Position numbers and translations under genes: made by a program
NCBI RefSeq assembly: GCF_051857545.1
Contig: NZ_JBPZHB010000006.1
Location: 248,001-312,000 of the forward strand
DNA from: Larkinella sp051857545
GTDB lineage: Bacteria > Bacteroidota > Bacteroidia > Cytophagales > Spirosomataceae
Length of the DNA: 64,000 bases
Direction of reading: 5' to 3'
In this document: positions 55,967-64,000 of the stretch, piece by piece
How the letters are laid out: every line of letters starts with the position of its first letter
How positions within the stretch are numbered: position 1 is the stretch's first letter
Notes under the pieces: generated by a model
Told to the model about the DNA's origin: nothing
Database searches by the model: none
What the model saw: the letters and a program-made list of their open reading frames with translations, nothing else

Positions 55967-57990
55967 TTGACCCGAAAGCTTCCCTTACGTTTTTACCGGT
56001 GCAGCTCAGCCGCAACCGGATTACCCACACCATCGACGCGCTGGATCCGGTCACGTTTCCCGATCGCAGCCCGCTGCGGTATTTGCTGACGTTGAAAGTG
56101 CCCGAATATGCCCAGGCATCGACGTTTATGGCCCTGCCCACGCTGGAAGGCCGCGAAAAGCCGCCCGTTACGCAGGATGGCGCGACGACCTACGAAGGGA
56201 CCTTTTTTCAGTTTGATTCGATTCTCGACGGTTTTATGGCACTCCAGAAGCCCTCTTACCGACAATCGGAGCTTTCGTCGATCGCCACGCTGACGATGCC
56301 CTACAAACTGACCGAACAGGTGCTGCCCGGTGGTGCTGAAGTGGAGCGGGGGATCAAATGGCTGCTGAAAGGCGGCATCACCGAGGCCGATGCAGTTGGC
56401 TGGGCCGACCGGTTTGCCAGCGACTACCAGGCCGACGCGCGGCAATTTCTGACCTGGCAGCCCGACGGCAAGATCGTCGGCCGTGAGCAGGAAGAATACC
56501 TGTATTTCTTGTTGAACTGCAGTCCGCTGCCCACCGAAGTGCGGCTGCGGGTGGAATACACGCTTCAGAATGGTACCATCGACGAGATGACGCTGCTGAC
56601 GCTGAAAAATGTCGTGCAGTACCAGGTGATCTGCGCGCCGGTGGGGCCGTCGATGCTGGCGGCTCAAGTGCCGGCGGGTACTGCGCTGGCGCGGTACCGG
56701 ATCTGGCTGTCGAACCAGGCCAACGAGCGGCTCTCCCAGGTGCGCAGCTTCACGGTCGACCGGCGGTACCGGCGGAATGAGCGCCAGATTTTGTTTTCCA
56801 ACAGCCTGGGTGGTTTCGATACGCTGCGCCTGGTGGGGAGCGGATCCGAAACGCTGAAGGTGCAGCGGTCTTCGGCTGAACGCGAACGCCCCCTGGGGGC
56901 GGTTGGTTTTTCGGAACTATACATCACCGACGTGGTGGGCGAGCGGACGCTGACGGTTTCCACGGGTTATTTTGAGCGCCATGCGGTCAAAACCCTGCGC
57001 TACCTGGATGAACTGCTGCTGGCCCGGGAATGGTACCTGATAACGGATAAAGGGCATATTCCGCTGGAGCTTTTGACAACCGACGTCGTCGACCACGAAG
57101 ACGACGGCGACCTGGTGGCCCGGCAGTTCAGTTTTCGGCAAGTGGATGTCCAACTCAGCTACAGCGATCTGCCGGCGGCACCTGCCCAGGCCGCGCGGCC
57201 GGCCGGCTGGCGGGGTGTGGGGATGATGCATCTGCTGGATGCGATGGGCAAGCGCACGGGCCTGGGCCGGCCGATCCGGTTGCAGAAATACTACCTGGAC
57301 GACGGCTCAATTTACAAACCGCTGACCCAGAAACCCAACGCACCCGGCGATCCGGATTATAGTGGGGGGCTTCCGCTGGCGGGGATCGAACCCGGCACTA
57401 CGCCGTTCCCGAGTGCGGAAATTGCCCGGACCACCACCTACAGCCGCGCCAATTGCCCGGCGGGTCAGGTGGGTGGACCGGCCACGATCGTCATCACGGC
57501 GGGGAAGTACGGCGGGGAAGCGGATGGCGATGCCGATCAACTGGCCGAAGCCGAATATGCCTCCCTGAATACCCAGGCGTATGCCAACCAGTACGGCACC
57601 TGCACAGTTTCGCCCGAAATTTATGCCTGGTCGGTTCCGGCCGGAAAATGGCATTACCGCGCGGGCCAGCCGTCGAAAATGTCGGTGCACCACACCACGT
57701 CACTGGTTCCGGATATGGGGAACGCCTACGGCCTGGCGACCGGCCCGAACGTGTATGCACCGGGCAGCAACGATCTGGACTTTCCGGTGATCAACGATAA
57801 CTTCTGGTTTCTCTACACGATGGGTACCCCCGGGCAGCTTTACCGGATCCGGGTGTTCCGGAACGGACTACCGATCAAGGACACCACATTTACGATGAAC
57901 CAGGACGGTTTTGAACTGCACCTGCTTCATCCGATGAGTGAAACGCTCAATTCGGAGGATAAACTTTACCTGGATCTAACGACTGCTTAA
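55963..57990 (+). CDS. Phage tail/virion structural protein with DUF5977-like segment
   Basis: 675 residues. The first 300 residues contain TLKVPEYAQASTFMALPTLE and beta-rich repeats. Around residues 490-550 lies YSRANCPAGQVGGPATIVIT, AGKYGGEADGDADQLAEAEY and TQAYANQYGTC, the pattern of DUF5977 (a small Cys-bounded repeat common in Bacteroidota surface proteins). The C-terminus (GTPGQLYRIRVFRNGLPIKD) is also beta-rich. Likely a tail or adsorption component. Stop codon 2 bp before the next start. Confidence 0.55.
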   Translation: MIDPKASLTFLPVQLSRNRITHTIDALDPVTFPDRSPLRYLLTLKVPEYAQASTFMALPTLEGREKPPVTQDGATTYEGTFFQFDSILDGFMALQKPSYRQSELSSIATLTMPYKLTEQVLPGGAEVERGIKWLLKGGITEADAVGWADRFASDYQADARQFLTWQPDGKIVGREQEEYLYFLLNCSPLPTEVRLRVEYTLQNGTIDEMTLLTLKNVVQYQVICAPVGPSMLAAQVPAGTALARYRIWLSNQANERLSQVRSFTVDRRYRRNERQILFSNSLGGFDTLRLVGSGSETLKVQRSSAERERPLGAVGFSELYITDVVGERTLTVSTGYFERHAVKTLRYLDELLLAREWYLITDKGHIPLELLTTDVVDHEDDGDLVARQFSFRQVDVQLSYSDLPAAPAQAARPAGWRGVGMMHLLDAMGKRTGLGRPIRLQKYYLDDGSIYKPLTQKPNAPGDPDYSGGLPLAGIEPGTTPFPSAEIARTTTYSRANCPAGQVGGPATIVITAGKYGGEADGDADQLAEAEYASLNTQAYANQYGTCTVSPEIYAWSVPAGKWHYRAGQPSKMSVHHTTSLVPDMGNAYGLATGPNVYAPGSNDLDFPVINDNFWFLYTMGTPGQLYRIRVFRNGLPIKDTTFTMNQDGFELHLLHPMSETLNSEDKLYLDLTTA

Positions 57991-57992
57991 GG

Positions 57993-59393
57993 ATGCTGCA
58001 AACCCGCGTGAATGGTGAAATTGCCGATCTGGCGCCCAAGGGCAGCGTGGATCTGGAACTGGTCAATCCGTATCTGACCTACGAAACGTTGTTTACCAGC
58101 AGTGCCAAATTGCCCGCGCTGCCCCTGTCGGCCCGCAACCGGCGGCTGTTCGGGTTTCAGGATGAGCTGCAGGTGGCCACCGGACCGGAACGGATGGTGG
58201 TGCAGCAGTACTACAACGGTCACCTGGTGCAGGAAGGCATTGGGCTGGCCACGGTCGATTCGAGCGGTTTCCAACTTTCCGTCGTGCAACCGCTGGGCGA
58301 ATTCTTCGGCGATTACCAGACCGTGCCTTTGAGCGAGATCGATTTCGGCACGATTGCCCTGCCTGCCACACTCACACCGGTGCTGACGGCGGCCGGTCAG
58401 GATGCGGTGTGTTTTCCGACGATTCAGAATCCGGATTATTACGGCACCAATGGCGCGGGGATCGGCTACGGGGGGCGGGTCAATCCGTATGTGGCCGGCG
58501 TATATACGGCTGGCCCGAACGTGCCGATGGTGTTTGTCAGGTGGCTGCTGCTGCAGATTGCCGCCAAAACCGGAACGACGATATCGGGCACGATCCTGGA
58601 TCATCCGCAGCTCTCGAAACTGGTGCTCTACAACACCCGGGCCCTTGACGGCGCGGCCGACGTGACGATCCGGAATCACCTGCCTACCTGGACGATTCCG
58701 CAGCTTTTGATCGAACTTCGGAAGGTGTTTAACCTGGCGTTCGATTTTCAGGCGGTGCAGGGCCGGTTAACGACGTCACTGACCGACGACATCTTTAAAG
58801 CGCCGGTGGTCAAGGACTGGTCGGGGAAGGCGGTGAAACAGTACAAACGACGGGCGGAAGTCAACCGGCGGCTGCAACTGAGCTTCGAACTGGATTCCTC
58901 CGATGCGCTGTTGAAAGATAAGCCTGGGGAACTGGCCGATTACCTGACGCCCGCGGGTGTCGATCCGACCGGAATTGCGAAACTTTCGGCCAAACTGGGC
59001 ACCTTGCTGTATGACCCGGCCACGGGCCTGGCATCGGCCCGACAGCCTGGAGTCACGGCTGCGTTTAATCAGTCGACGCAGGGCTGGATGCCCCGGCTGT
59101 TGTTCTGGAACGGACTGGAAGATGATCTGCCACTGGCGTTGCCGACGCTGGATGGACTGAGCCTGTACTGGCTCGGGATGGGTGGACTGGCCGCAACCTT
59201 CTGGAATGAACTGGAAGCGTTCCGGACCAGGATGTTTTACGTGGAGCGGGAACTGCTGCTGAATGAAACGGACCTGGCCACACTGAACTTCAAAGAGAAA
59301 ATCCACATCAATGGCGTGAATTATCTTGTGGTGCAGGTGATGGTCAGTCTACCGGTCCGAATGCCGGCGAAGTGTTTTTTAGTAAGAGTTTGA
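57993..59393 (+). CDS. Phage structural protein, unknown role (466 aa)
   Basis: Starts 2 bp after the previous gene, so the two are probably one transcription and translation unit. Segments such as NGEIADLAPKGSVDLELVNP, VTIRNHLPTWTIPQLLIELR and FKEKIHINGVNYLVVQVMVS suggest a baseplate- or tail-associated protein. No family is certain. It ends the rightward run before the leftward lipoprotein gene. Confidence 0.5.
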   Translation: MLQTRVNGEIADLAPKGSVDLELVNPYLTYETLFTSSAKLPALPLSARNRRLFGFQDELQVATGPERMVVQQYYNGHLVQEGIGLATVDSSGFQLSVVQPLGEFFGDYQTVPLSEIDFGTIALPATLTPVLTAAGQDAVCFPTIQNPDYYGTNGAGIGYGGRVNPYVAGVYTAGPNVPMVFVRWLLLQIAAKTGTTISGTILDHPQLSKLVLYNTRALDGAADVTIRNHLPTWTIPQLLIELRKVFNLAFDFQAVQGRLTTSLTDDIFKAPVVKDWSGKAVKQYKRRAEVNRRLQLSFELDSSDALLKDKPGELADYLTPAGVDPTGIAKLSAKLGTLLYDPATGLASARQPGVTAAFNQSTQGWMPRLLFWNGLEDDLPLALPTLDGLSLYWLGMGGLAATFWNELEAFRTRMFYVERELLLNETDLATLNFKEKIHINGVNYLVVQVMVSLPVRMPAKCFLVRV

Positions 59394-59547
59394 AATTATC
59401 AAACTCTCTCACTCACCGATTGAGGAAGGGCATGATTATAGAACTACTTTATTCGATTTCTTAAAACTTAAATTCTAAATCACTTTATTACACTCTATTC
59501 TAACTATGGCTGGAGTTGATTCAGGAATTATACTCTTTGTTTACTAA

Positions 59548-60477
59548 TTAATTTAATTGCACCATCGTGCATCCTCCCCCTACCGTGGCTTTTACGGTAC
59601 CACTCCAGCTATGCCCTAAATTATCTGAAGCCGTATACGTATATGTACCTAAGGGATTAATTATTGATACTAACCACCTCCTTGTGCAAAGGTCCGCAGT
59701 GGTAGGAGCATAGCTTACAGCAGCGGCCCCAATCTGCACATTATTTAAATTAACAATGATATTATTATACGTAGGGCTGTAAAAAATTATGTTATTCTTG
59801 TCGGAAGGTACTGGCTTAGCCGTGTTTTTTTGCAAAAGGATTCCTGCTGTTGTGCCATTTTCAGCAGTAAACTTCCCTTCCCACACATGACCATTTTGAC
59901 TAACTGCTCTGTAAATGTGCTCTCCAGCTGAAATAGTTGTCGTAAATGTTGATGCAGTAGGAGATGTGTTTGAATATGTTAATTTTGATTCATTTAATAA
60001 TGCTGTGTTCACATCGTCTAAATATAACTGAATACCTCTTGTGCCTGTCTCACCATTATTAGAGAATTTTACCGCAGACTTGGGAGTACTTGTTGAATTT
60101 GAGACATCTAAAATAATTGCTTTACACTGGTCTTTTTCAGAAACGATTACATCATTTAAATTCCACTGTATCAGGCCATTATCGGCAAAAAGTGTATTTT
60201 TCTGGCCAATTTTAACTTTAATGTGCAAGTCCTTATTTTTACATGGATCTAAGCCTTTCTCAGATGCATTTACTATTCCTGTATGGTCATCTCCATTAAC
60301 CTTCAATGTTGTAAGCTGATCCACATTTTTTGTATTAAATATTAAACTGCCATATGCATCTTCCAATGGTTTCGGATCTGGCTCTTTATTTGATGATGGG
60401 CAACCTGTCAAAACAAAAACTAAAGATACAAATTGACAGAAAACAGTAAAACGGCTTCTAAAGAAGAGATTTTTCAT
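59548..60477 (-). CDS. Leftward lipoprotein inside the structural module
   Basis: 309 residues. Lipoprotein signal (FVSLVFVLTGC lipobox). The mature protein has two beta-rich halves with similar phrasing (LIFNTKNVDQLTTLKVNGDD; TYNNIIVNLNNVQIGAAAVS) and C-terminal YTYTASDNLGHSWSGTVKAT, echoing IYRAVSQNGHVWEGKFTAEN, so it is internally duplicated. It is A/T-rich and on the opposite strand to the phage structural genes. It is therefore probably a separately controlled cargo gene altering the host envelope. Confidence 0.7.
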   Translation of the reverse strand: MKNLFFRSRFTVFCQFVSLVFVLTGCPSSNKEPDPKPLEDAYGSLIFNTKNVDQLTTLKVNGDDHTGIVNASEKGLDPCKNKDLHIKVKIGQKNTLFADNGLIQWNLNDVIVSEKDQCKAIILDVSNSTSTPKSAVKFSNNGETGTRGIQLYLDDVNTALLNESKLTYSNTSPTASTFTTTISAGEHIYRAVSQNGHVWEGKFTAENGTTAGILLQKNTAKPVPSDKNNIIFYSPTYNNIIVNLNNVQIGAAAVSYAPTTADLCTRRWLVSIINPLGTYTYTASDNLGHSWSGTVKATVGGGCTMVQLN

Positions 60478-60715
60478 ATTTACTTAGTTTTAATTGTATT
60501 AACGATATAAAAGTATTCGTTTGAATTCTTCTTAACGACTATCTGCCTTTCTAGGGGATAAATATAAAAGATAAAAATGACCTAGTAAACCATTTTCCAA
60601 ACTTAAAATAGTTACTTTGATTAAGTTTAGGTACACCTTTACTCTAAAAGGAGTAAATAGTCACTAAGCTACAATCTATCGTTTGTTTAGATGAATGTGC
60701 AGGTTTTGAAACTTG

Positions 60716-60940
60716 TTAGTCGGATAGCGCAGTGTATGCTGGCCCGAGCTTAATGACAACGCGATAATACCAAATAGCCATCCGCTGCAGCCAATAGTTT
60801 ACTTTATTATTAGGTAAGTCGCTAGGAATATCGACCACTTCCAGAAGAATTGGTAAAGTTCTAATCTGAATGGATGGCCTAATGGGGGCGTATTCATCCA
60901 ATTGCTTTAGTGTACGAAAATGAATAATACGTACCCGCAT
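60716..60940 (-). CDS. Hypothetical small protein (74 aa)
   Basis: I start at ATG 60940 because AGGAG (complement of 60949-60953) sits 8 bases upstream, one of the few Shine-Dalgarno-like sites in the window. A terminator-like hairpin lies between it and the upstream gene. A longer frame from 61024 would read through that hairpin. Contains RIIHFRTLKQLDEYAPIRPS and YWLQRMAIWYYRVVIKLG. Function unknown. Confidence 0.55.
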   Translation of the reverse strand: MRVRIIHFRTLKQLDEYAPIRPSIQIRTLPILLEVVDIPSDLPNNKVNYWLQRMAIWYYRVVIKLGPAYTALSD

Positions 60941-60965
60941 TGGGGGTTCTCCTGTATTTAATATA

Positions 60966-60995
60966 AAAGCCGCTTCGGGTTTCGAAGCGGCTTCA
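60966..60995 (-). terminator. Terminator-like hairpin after the 61021-61263 gene
   Basis: On the minus strand AAGCCGCTTCG pairs with CGAAGCGGCTT (60967-60977 and 60983-60993), followed by a short T run. It lies inside the longer possible frame of the next gene and supports the shorter start at 60940. Confidence 0.6.
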
Positions 60996-61020
60996 TCGTT
61001 TTCCAACGAAAATCTATTTT

Positions 61021-61263
61021 TCATGCTGGCTCCAGTGGTGGCCAGCGGGCGAAATGCACTTTGGGGTTCAGTTTGTCCGGAGGCCGGATGACGTACAAAA
61101 GTTGCTCATCTGATTTTTCAGTGAGATAATGAGATACCCAAAGATGCTTCCGGATATGGACCGGCACGTTTCTGGTTTTCCATTTAGTGCCTCGGCAATC
61201 CAGTTGAGCAAAGACTGCTCTGGCGAAGACGATTCCTTCTTCGAGTTGATTTGATGTTGTCAT
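61021..61263 (-). CDS. Hypothetical small protein (80 aa)
   Basis: Contains RAVFAQLDCRGTKWKTRNVP and IRKHLWVSHYLTEKSDEQLL, ending HFARWPPLEPA. No family recognised. It is leftward, divergent from the methylase gene, and may share its promoter region. Confidence 0.5.
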   Translation of the reverse strand: MTTSNQLEEGIVFARAVFAQLDCRGTKWKTRNVPVHIRKHLWVSHYLTEKSDEQLLYVIRPPDKLNPKVHFARWPPLEPA

Positions 61264-61402
61264 CAGTATGTAAAGCCGTTTTTAAACCGCTGGCGACTGC
61301 GGGAGAAGGATCAAAGATACTCCGGAAAGGGGTACAAAAAAATGTCCTTTATGGACAAATTGCCTCAGGTCAACTTTGAAGTTCACTCAACGACTCAACG
61401 TT

Positions 61403-62206
61403 ATGACTACTGTCAAACCACTGCTTAAAACCCCTATCAGTTACTATGGCGGCAAACAAATGATGCTTCGCCACATTCTCCCCAAGATACCTGCCCATCA
61501 CACCTACGTCGAACCTTTTTTTGGAGGTGGGGCGGTTTTCTGGGGGAAAGAGCCCAGCCAGGCGGAAGTGGTCAACGACTTAAACAACCGCCTGATCAGT
61601 TTCTACAAGGTACTGAAATATGACATCGACGAGCTTCAGAAGTTGATCGATGAGACGTTTCACAGCCGCGCGCAGCATTCAGAAACCGACCAGGTGTATG
61701 AGTCGGGGGAAGATGAGATCAAGGACATGCTTCAAATGGCCTGGGCCATCTGGGTGCAGACCAACATGTCGTTTAGTTGTATGATTGGTGGGGGTTTTGG
61801 CTACGATCGGCACGGCAAATGCGCGTTGAAAATCTTCAACAAGAAACAGCTGCTCACCGATGCCTACCAGCTGCGGCTCAAACGGGTCACTATCGAGTCG
61901 TATGACGTGCTGAAAGTCATGCGGGCGTATGACGCTCCAGATGCCTTTTTTTACCTGGATCCGCCGTATGTGTCGGCCAACCAGGGACACTATTCCGGTT
62001 ATAGCCTGGATGATTTTCGGAACCTGCTGGAGGCCTGTGCGCAGTTGAAAGGAAAGTTTCTGCTTTCAAGCTACCCGGAGCCGCTCCTGATGGAGTTCCG
62101 GGAGAAATATGGCTGGCAGTCGGAAGACCACGAAAAGTCACTGGCGGTCGACGGTCGGCGGAAGGAAAACAAAAAGAAGATCGAGTGCCTGACCTGGAAT
62201 TATTAA
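61403..62206 (+). CDS. D12-class DNA adenine-N6 methyltransferase (Dam-like)
   Basis: 267 residues from ATG 61403. Motif I SAM-binding region: SYYGGKQMMLRHILPKIPAH and YVEPFFGGGAVFWGK. Motif IV catalytic DPPY appears in FFYLDPPYVSANQGHYSG. These mark the alpha-class Dam family that methylates adenine in a short palindrome such as GATC. There is no restriction partner nearby, so it may protect phage DNA or alter regulation. It lies between leftward cargo and the tape-measure gene. Confidence 0.9.
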   Translation: MTTVKPLLKTPISYYGGKQMMLRHILPKIPAHHTYVEPFFGGGAVFWGKEPSQAEVVNDLNNRLISFYKVLKYDIDELQKLIDETFHSRAQHSETDQVYESGEDEIKDMLQMAWAIWVQTNMSFSCMIGGGFGYDRHGKCALKIFNKKQLLTDAYQLRLKRVTIESYDVLKVMRAYDAPDAFFYLDPPYVSANQGHYSGYSLDDFRNLLEACAQLKGKFLLSSYPEPLLMEFREKYGWQSEDHEKSLAVDGRRKENKKKIECLTWNY

Positions 62207-62228
62207 TTCCGGAGCAGCCTTCATTTTT

Positions 62229-62259
62229 GCCCTGGAGATTTAGTCTCCAGGGCTTTTTT
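62229..62259 (+). terminator. Methylase gene terminator
   Basis: GCCCTGGAG (62229-62237) pairs with CTCCAGGGC (62245-62253), followed by TTTTTT. The tape-measure gene therefore probably has its own promoter. Confidence 0.92.
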
Positions 62260-62325
62260 GTGTCCTACTAGGTCCCCGAAAGCTTGTTTTTCTTGCCATT
62301 GTCAAGCTATAACTGCGCGTGGACG

Positions 62326-64000
62326 ATGGCAATGGATTTGAATGAAACCGCCAGCATTACCCTCAAAATTGAAGGGGATGCTGCGCGTAACCAACTGGCT
62401 TTACTAGAAGGCGAAGCCCGCAAGCTGGAACGGGCCCTGAAGGAAGCACCCAAGGGCAGTCAGGAATGGGCTGAATTGTATAAAGAACTCGGGAAAAATC
62501 AGGACGCCCAGAAAGTGCTGCGGGAAAGTGTCGGGTTAACGGGGCTGACCATGAAGCAGCTCGAAAACGAATCGCGATCGCTGACCAAAGAGTTAAGGAA
62601 CCTCACGCCTGGTACGGAGGAATTCGTTGCCAAATCAGCCCGGCTTTCGGAAGTCAATACCCGGCTGGGGGAAGTGCGGACGCAGGCCAAAGGGGTGAGC
62701 CAGGCGCTGGGAGAAACCAGTACCGCCGTCGCGGACTGGGATGATAAAAACAAGCGGGCCACGCTGACCGTCAAGCAACTTCGGGAGGTTGCGGATCAGT
62801 TGGGGAAAGAGATTCAGGATCTGGTGCCCGGCACGAAGGCCCACGCCGATGCGGTGGCCAAACAAAACGAGGTGCAGAAACAACTCGGTACGACGCTGGC
62901 CGAACAGCCTTCCCGCTGGAAGCAGGTTCAGAATGCCGTGGTGGCGTTTGTAGGCTCTTTTACCTTACTGAGTGTCGTCCAGGAGTTATTCAGCTTCATC
63001 AAATCCGGGATTTCTCAGGCGCTCAGTTTGTCGGACGCCATGGCCGATGTCTCGAAGTCGACTAACATGACCGCGGAGCAGGTTAGGAATCTCTCGGAAC
63101 AACTCGACCAAATCGATACCCGAACGGCCAAAGAAGGGCTTATGGAAATCGCCAAAGTGGGTGGTCAGTTGGGCATTGCCAACGATGAGCTGCTCGGATT
63201 TGTGGAGTCGGTCGACAAAGCGGTCGTGGCCCTGGGTGACGAGTTTACGGGCGGAGCGGAAGAAGCAGCCAAAGAAATCGGGGCTCTTCAAAAACTGTTT
63301 AAGGAAACCCGAGAAATGAAGGCGGGTGATGCGATCAACGACATCGGTTCGGCGCTGAATGAACTAGGAGCAGCCGGATCGGCAACGGCACCGGTGGTAG
63401 CCGACTTTACCAAACGAATGGGGCAGCTCGGAGACTTAAGTCCCCAGATCAGTGAAACCATGGGGCTTGGCGCAGCCTTCCAGGAACTGGGCCTGACGGC
63501 AGAGATTGCTGCCGGTGGGCTCTCCAACATTCTGCTGACTGCCGCCAAAGACACCCATTCATTTGCGCAACAACTGGGCCTGACCGAAACCCAGATGAAG
63601 AACCTGATCAATACCAGGCCCAACGAATTTCTGGTCAAACTGGCCGAAAGTTTCCGGGGAATACCCGCCGATCAGGTGGCCAAACGCCTGGCCGAACTAG
63701 GGATCAAATCCCAGGAAGCGACCAAAGTGATGTCGCTGATGAAAGACCAGACCCAGCTCGTAACGAAGTATCAGGATCTGGCCAATAAAGCCATGAAGGA
63801 AGGCTCCAGTCTCACGGGTGAATTCAACATCAAAAACAAAACAGCCGCAGCGGAATACGAGAAGTCCCAAAAAGCGATTGCGCTGCTGGCCACAGAACTC
63901 GGACAATCCCTTTTACCCTATCTGACGAAATCGACCCAGGGGGTCATCGCTTTTGTGAACATCATCCGGGCGGTACCGGAATTTCTGAGCGAGAACAAAA
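62326..64000 (+). CDS. Phage tail tape-measure protein, partial (3' end off window)
   Basis: The frame is open from ATG 62326 (or ATG 62332) to the right edge, giving at least 558 residues. The N-terminal 200 residues are coiled coil (LALLEGEARKLERALKEAPK, RSLTKELRNLTPGTEEFVAK). A hydrophobic segment follows (VVAFVGSFTLLSVVQELFSF), then the TP901/lambda-H-like region (MADVSKSTNMTAEQVRNLSE, LGAAGSATAPVVADFTKRMG). It sets tail length and indicates a siphovirus- or myovirus-like phage. Confidence 0.85.
   Translation, partial: MAMDLNETASITLKIEGDAARNQLALLEGEARKLERALKEAPKGSQEWAELYKELGKNQDAQKVLRESVGLTGLTMKQLENESRSLTKELRNLTPGTEEFVAKSARLSEVNTRLGEVRTQAKGVSQALGETSTAVADWDDKNKRATLTVKQLREVADQLGKEIQDLVPGTKAHADAVAKQNEVQKQLGTTLAEQPSRWKQVQNAVVAFVGSFTLLSVVQELFSFIKSGISQALSLSDAMADVSKSTNMTAEQVRNLSEQLDQIDTRTAKEGLMEIAKVGGQLGIANDELLGFVESVDKAVVALGDEFTGGAEEAAKEIGALQKLFKETREMKAGDAINDIGSALNELGAAGSATAPVVADFTKRMGQLGDLSPQISETMGLGAAFQELGLTAEIAAGGLSNILLTAAKDTHSFAQQLGLTETQMKNLINTRPNEFLVKLAESFRGIPADQVAKRLAELGIKSQEATKVMSLMKDQTQLVTKYQDLANKAMKEGSSLTGEFNIKNKTAAAEYEKSQKAIALLATELGQSLLPYLTKSTQGVIAFVNIIRAVPEFLSENK

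Overview
The window looks like a chromosome segment of a Cytophagales/Spirosomataceae-type bacterium (Bacteroidota, Spirosoma/Larkinella-like). The signs are a GldH gliding lipoprotein, a SusC/SusD pair, a BlaI/BlaR1-type repressor-protease pair, a PSP1 protein, promoters of the form TTTG-N19/20-TAnnTTTG and almost no Shine-Dalgarno sequences. About 1-35,900 is ordinary GC-rich host chromosome. From about 36,000 past the right edge lies a tailed-phage prophage with several A/T-rich cargo genes.

Host part. 1-7,261 is a minus-strand cluster: BlaI regulator, BlaR1/M56 protease, two stand-alone proteins resembling the membrane-anchored C-terminal half of BlaR1 (one cut by the left edge), and an M16 protease. 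Then follow gldH with a Lon-substrate-binding-domain gene, an AI-2E-type transporter, two secreted proteins, a GH43 glycosidase, a PhoB/PhoR-like two-component pair, Tag glycosylase, an RluA-type pseudouridine synthase, a Dabb protein, PSP1, an APC permease and an AraC regulator. Proline catabolism is encoded by divergent proline dehydrogenase and pruA genes. A five-gene run (SusC, SusD, TPR protein with an HEXXH motif, two S10 serine carboxypeptidases) looks like a peptide-utilisation locus. The intergenic spaces hold several unrelated long inverted repeats, two clusters of a dispersed repeat, and small REP-like hairpins.

Prophage part. A leftward XRE-type repressor (36,006) faces a run of small early genes, an initiator-like tRNA-Met(CAT), a second tRNA-like element and a winged-helix gene with a G9 tract. 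Next is a cargo block (about 40,800-45,900). It has a GHKL ATPase fused to a PD-(D/E)XK nuclease, a HicAB toxin-antitoxin pair, and a duplicated amidoligase unit whose two copies carry the same 16-bp element found three times at exact 34-bp spacing in the hicA promoter region. A lysis-like cassette follows (M15 endolysin with an EF-hand-like loop, and two overlapping membrane proteins). After it come a large lipoprotein with a von Willebrand D domain and four tandem repeats, terminase subunits, portal, head-tail/tail proteins, a leftward lipoprotein, a Dam-type methylase and the start of the tape-measure gene. No integrase and no recognisable major capsid gene lies inside the window.

The strongest candidates for something undescribed are the ATPase-nuclease gene that shares a perfect 72-bp palindromic terminator with hicAB, and the apparent HicB-operator control of a phage-borne amidoligase with a translationally coupled 79-residue partner.
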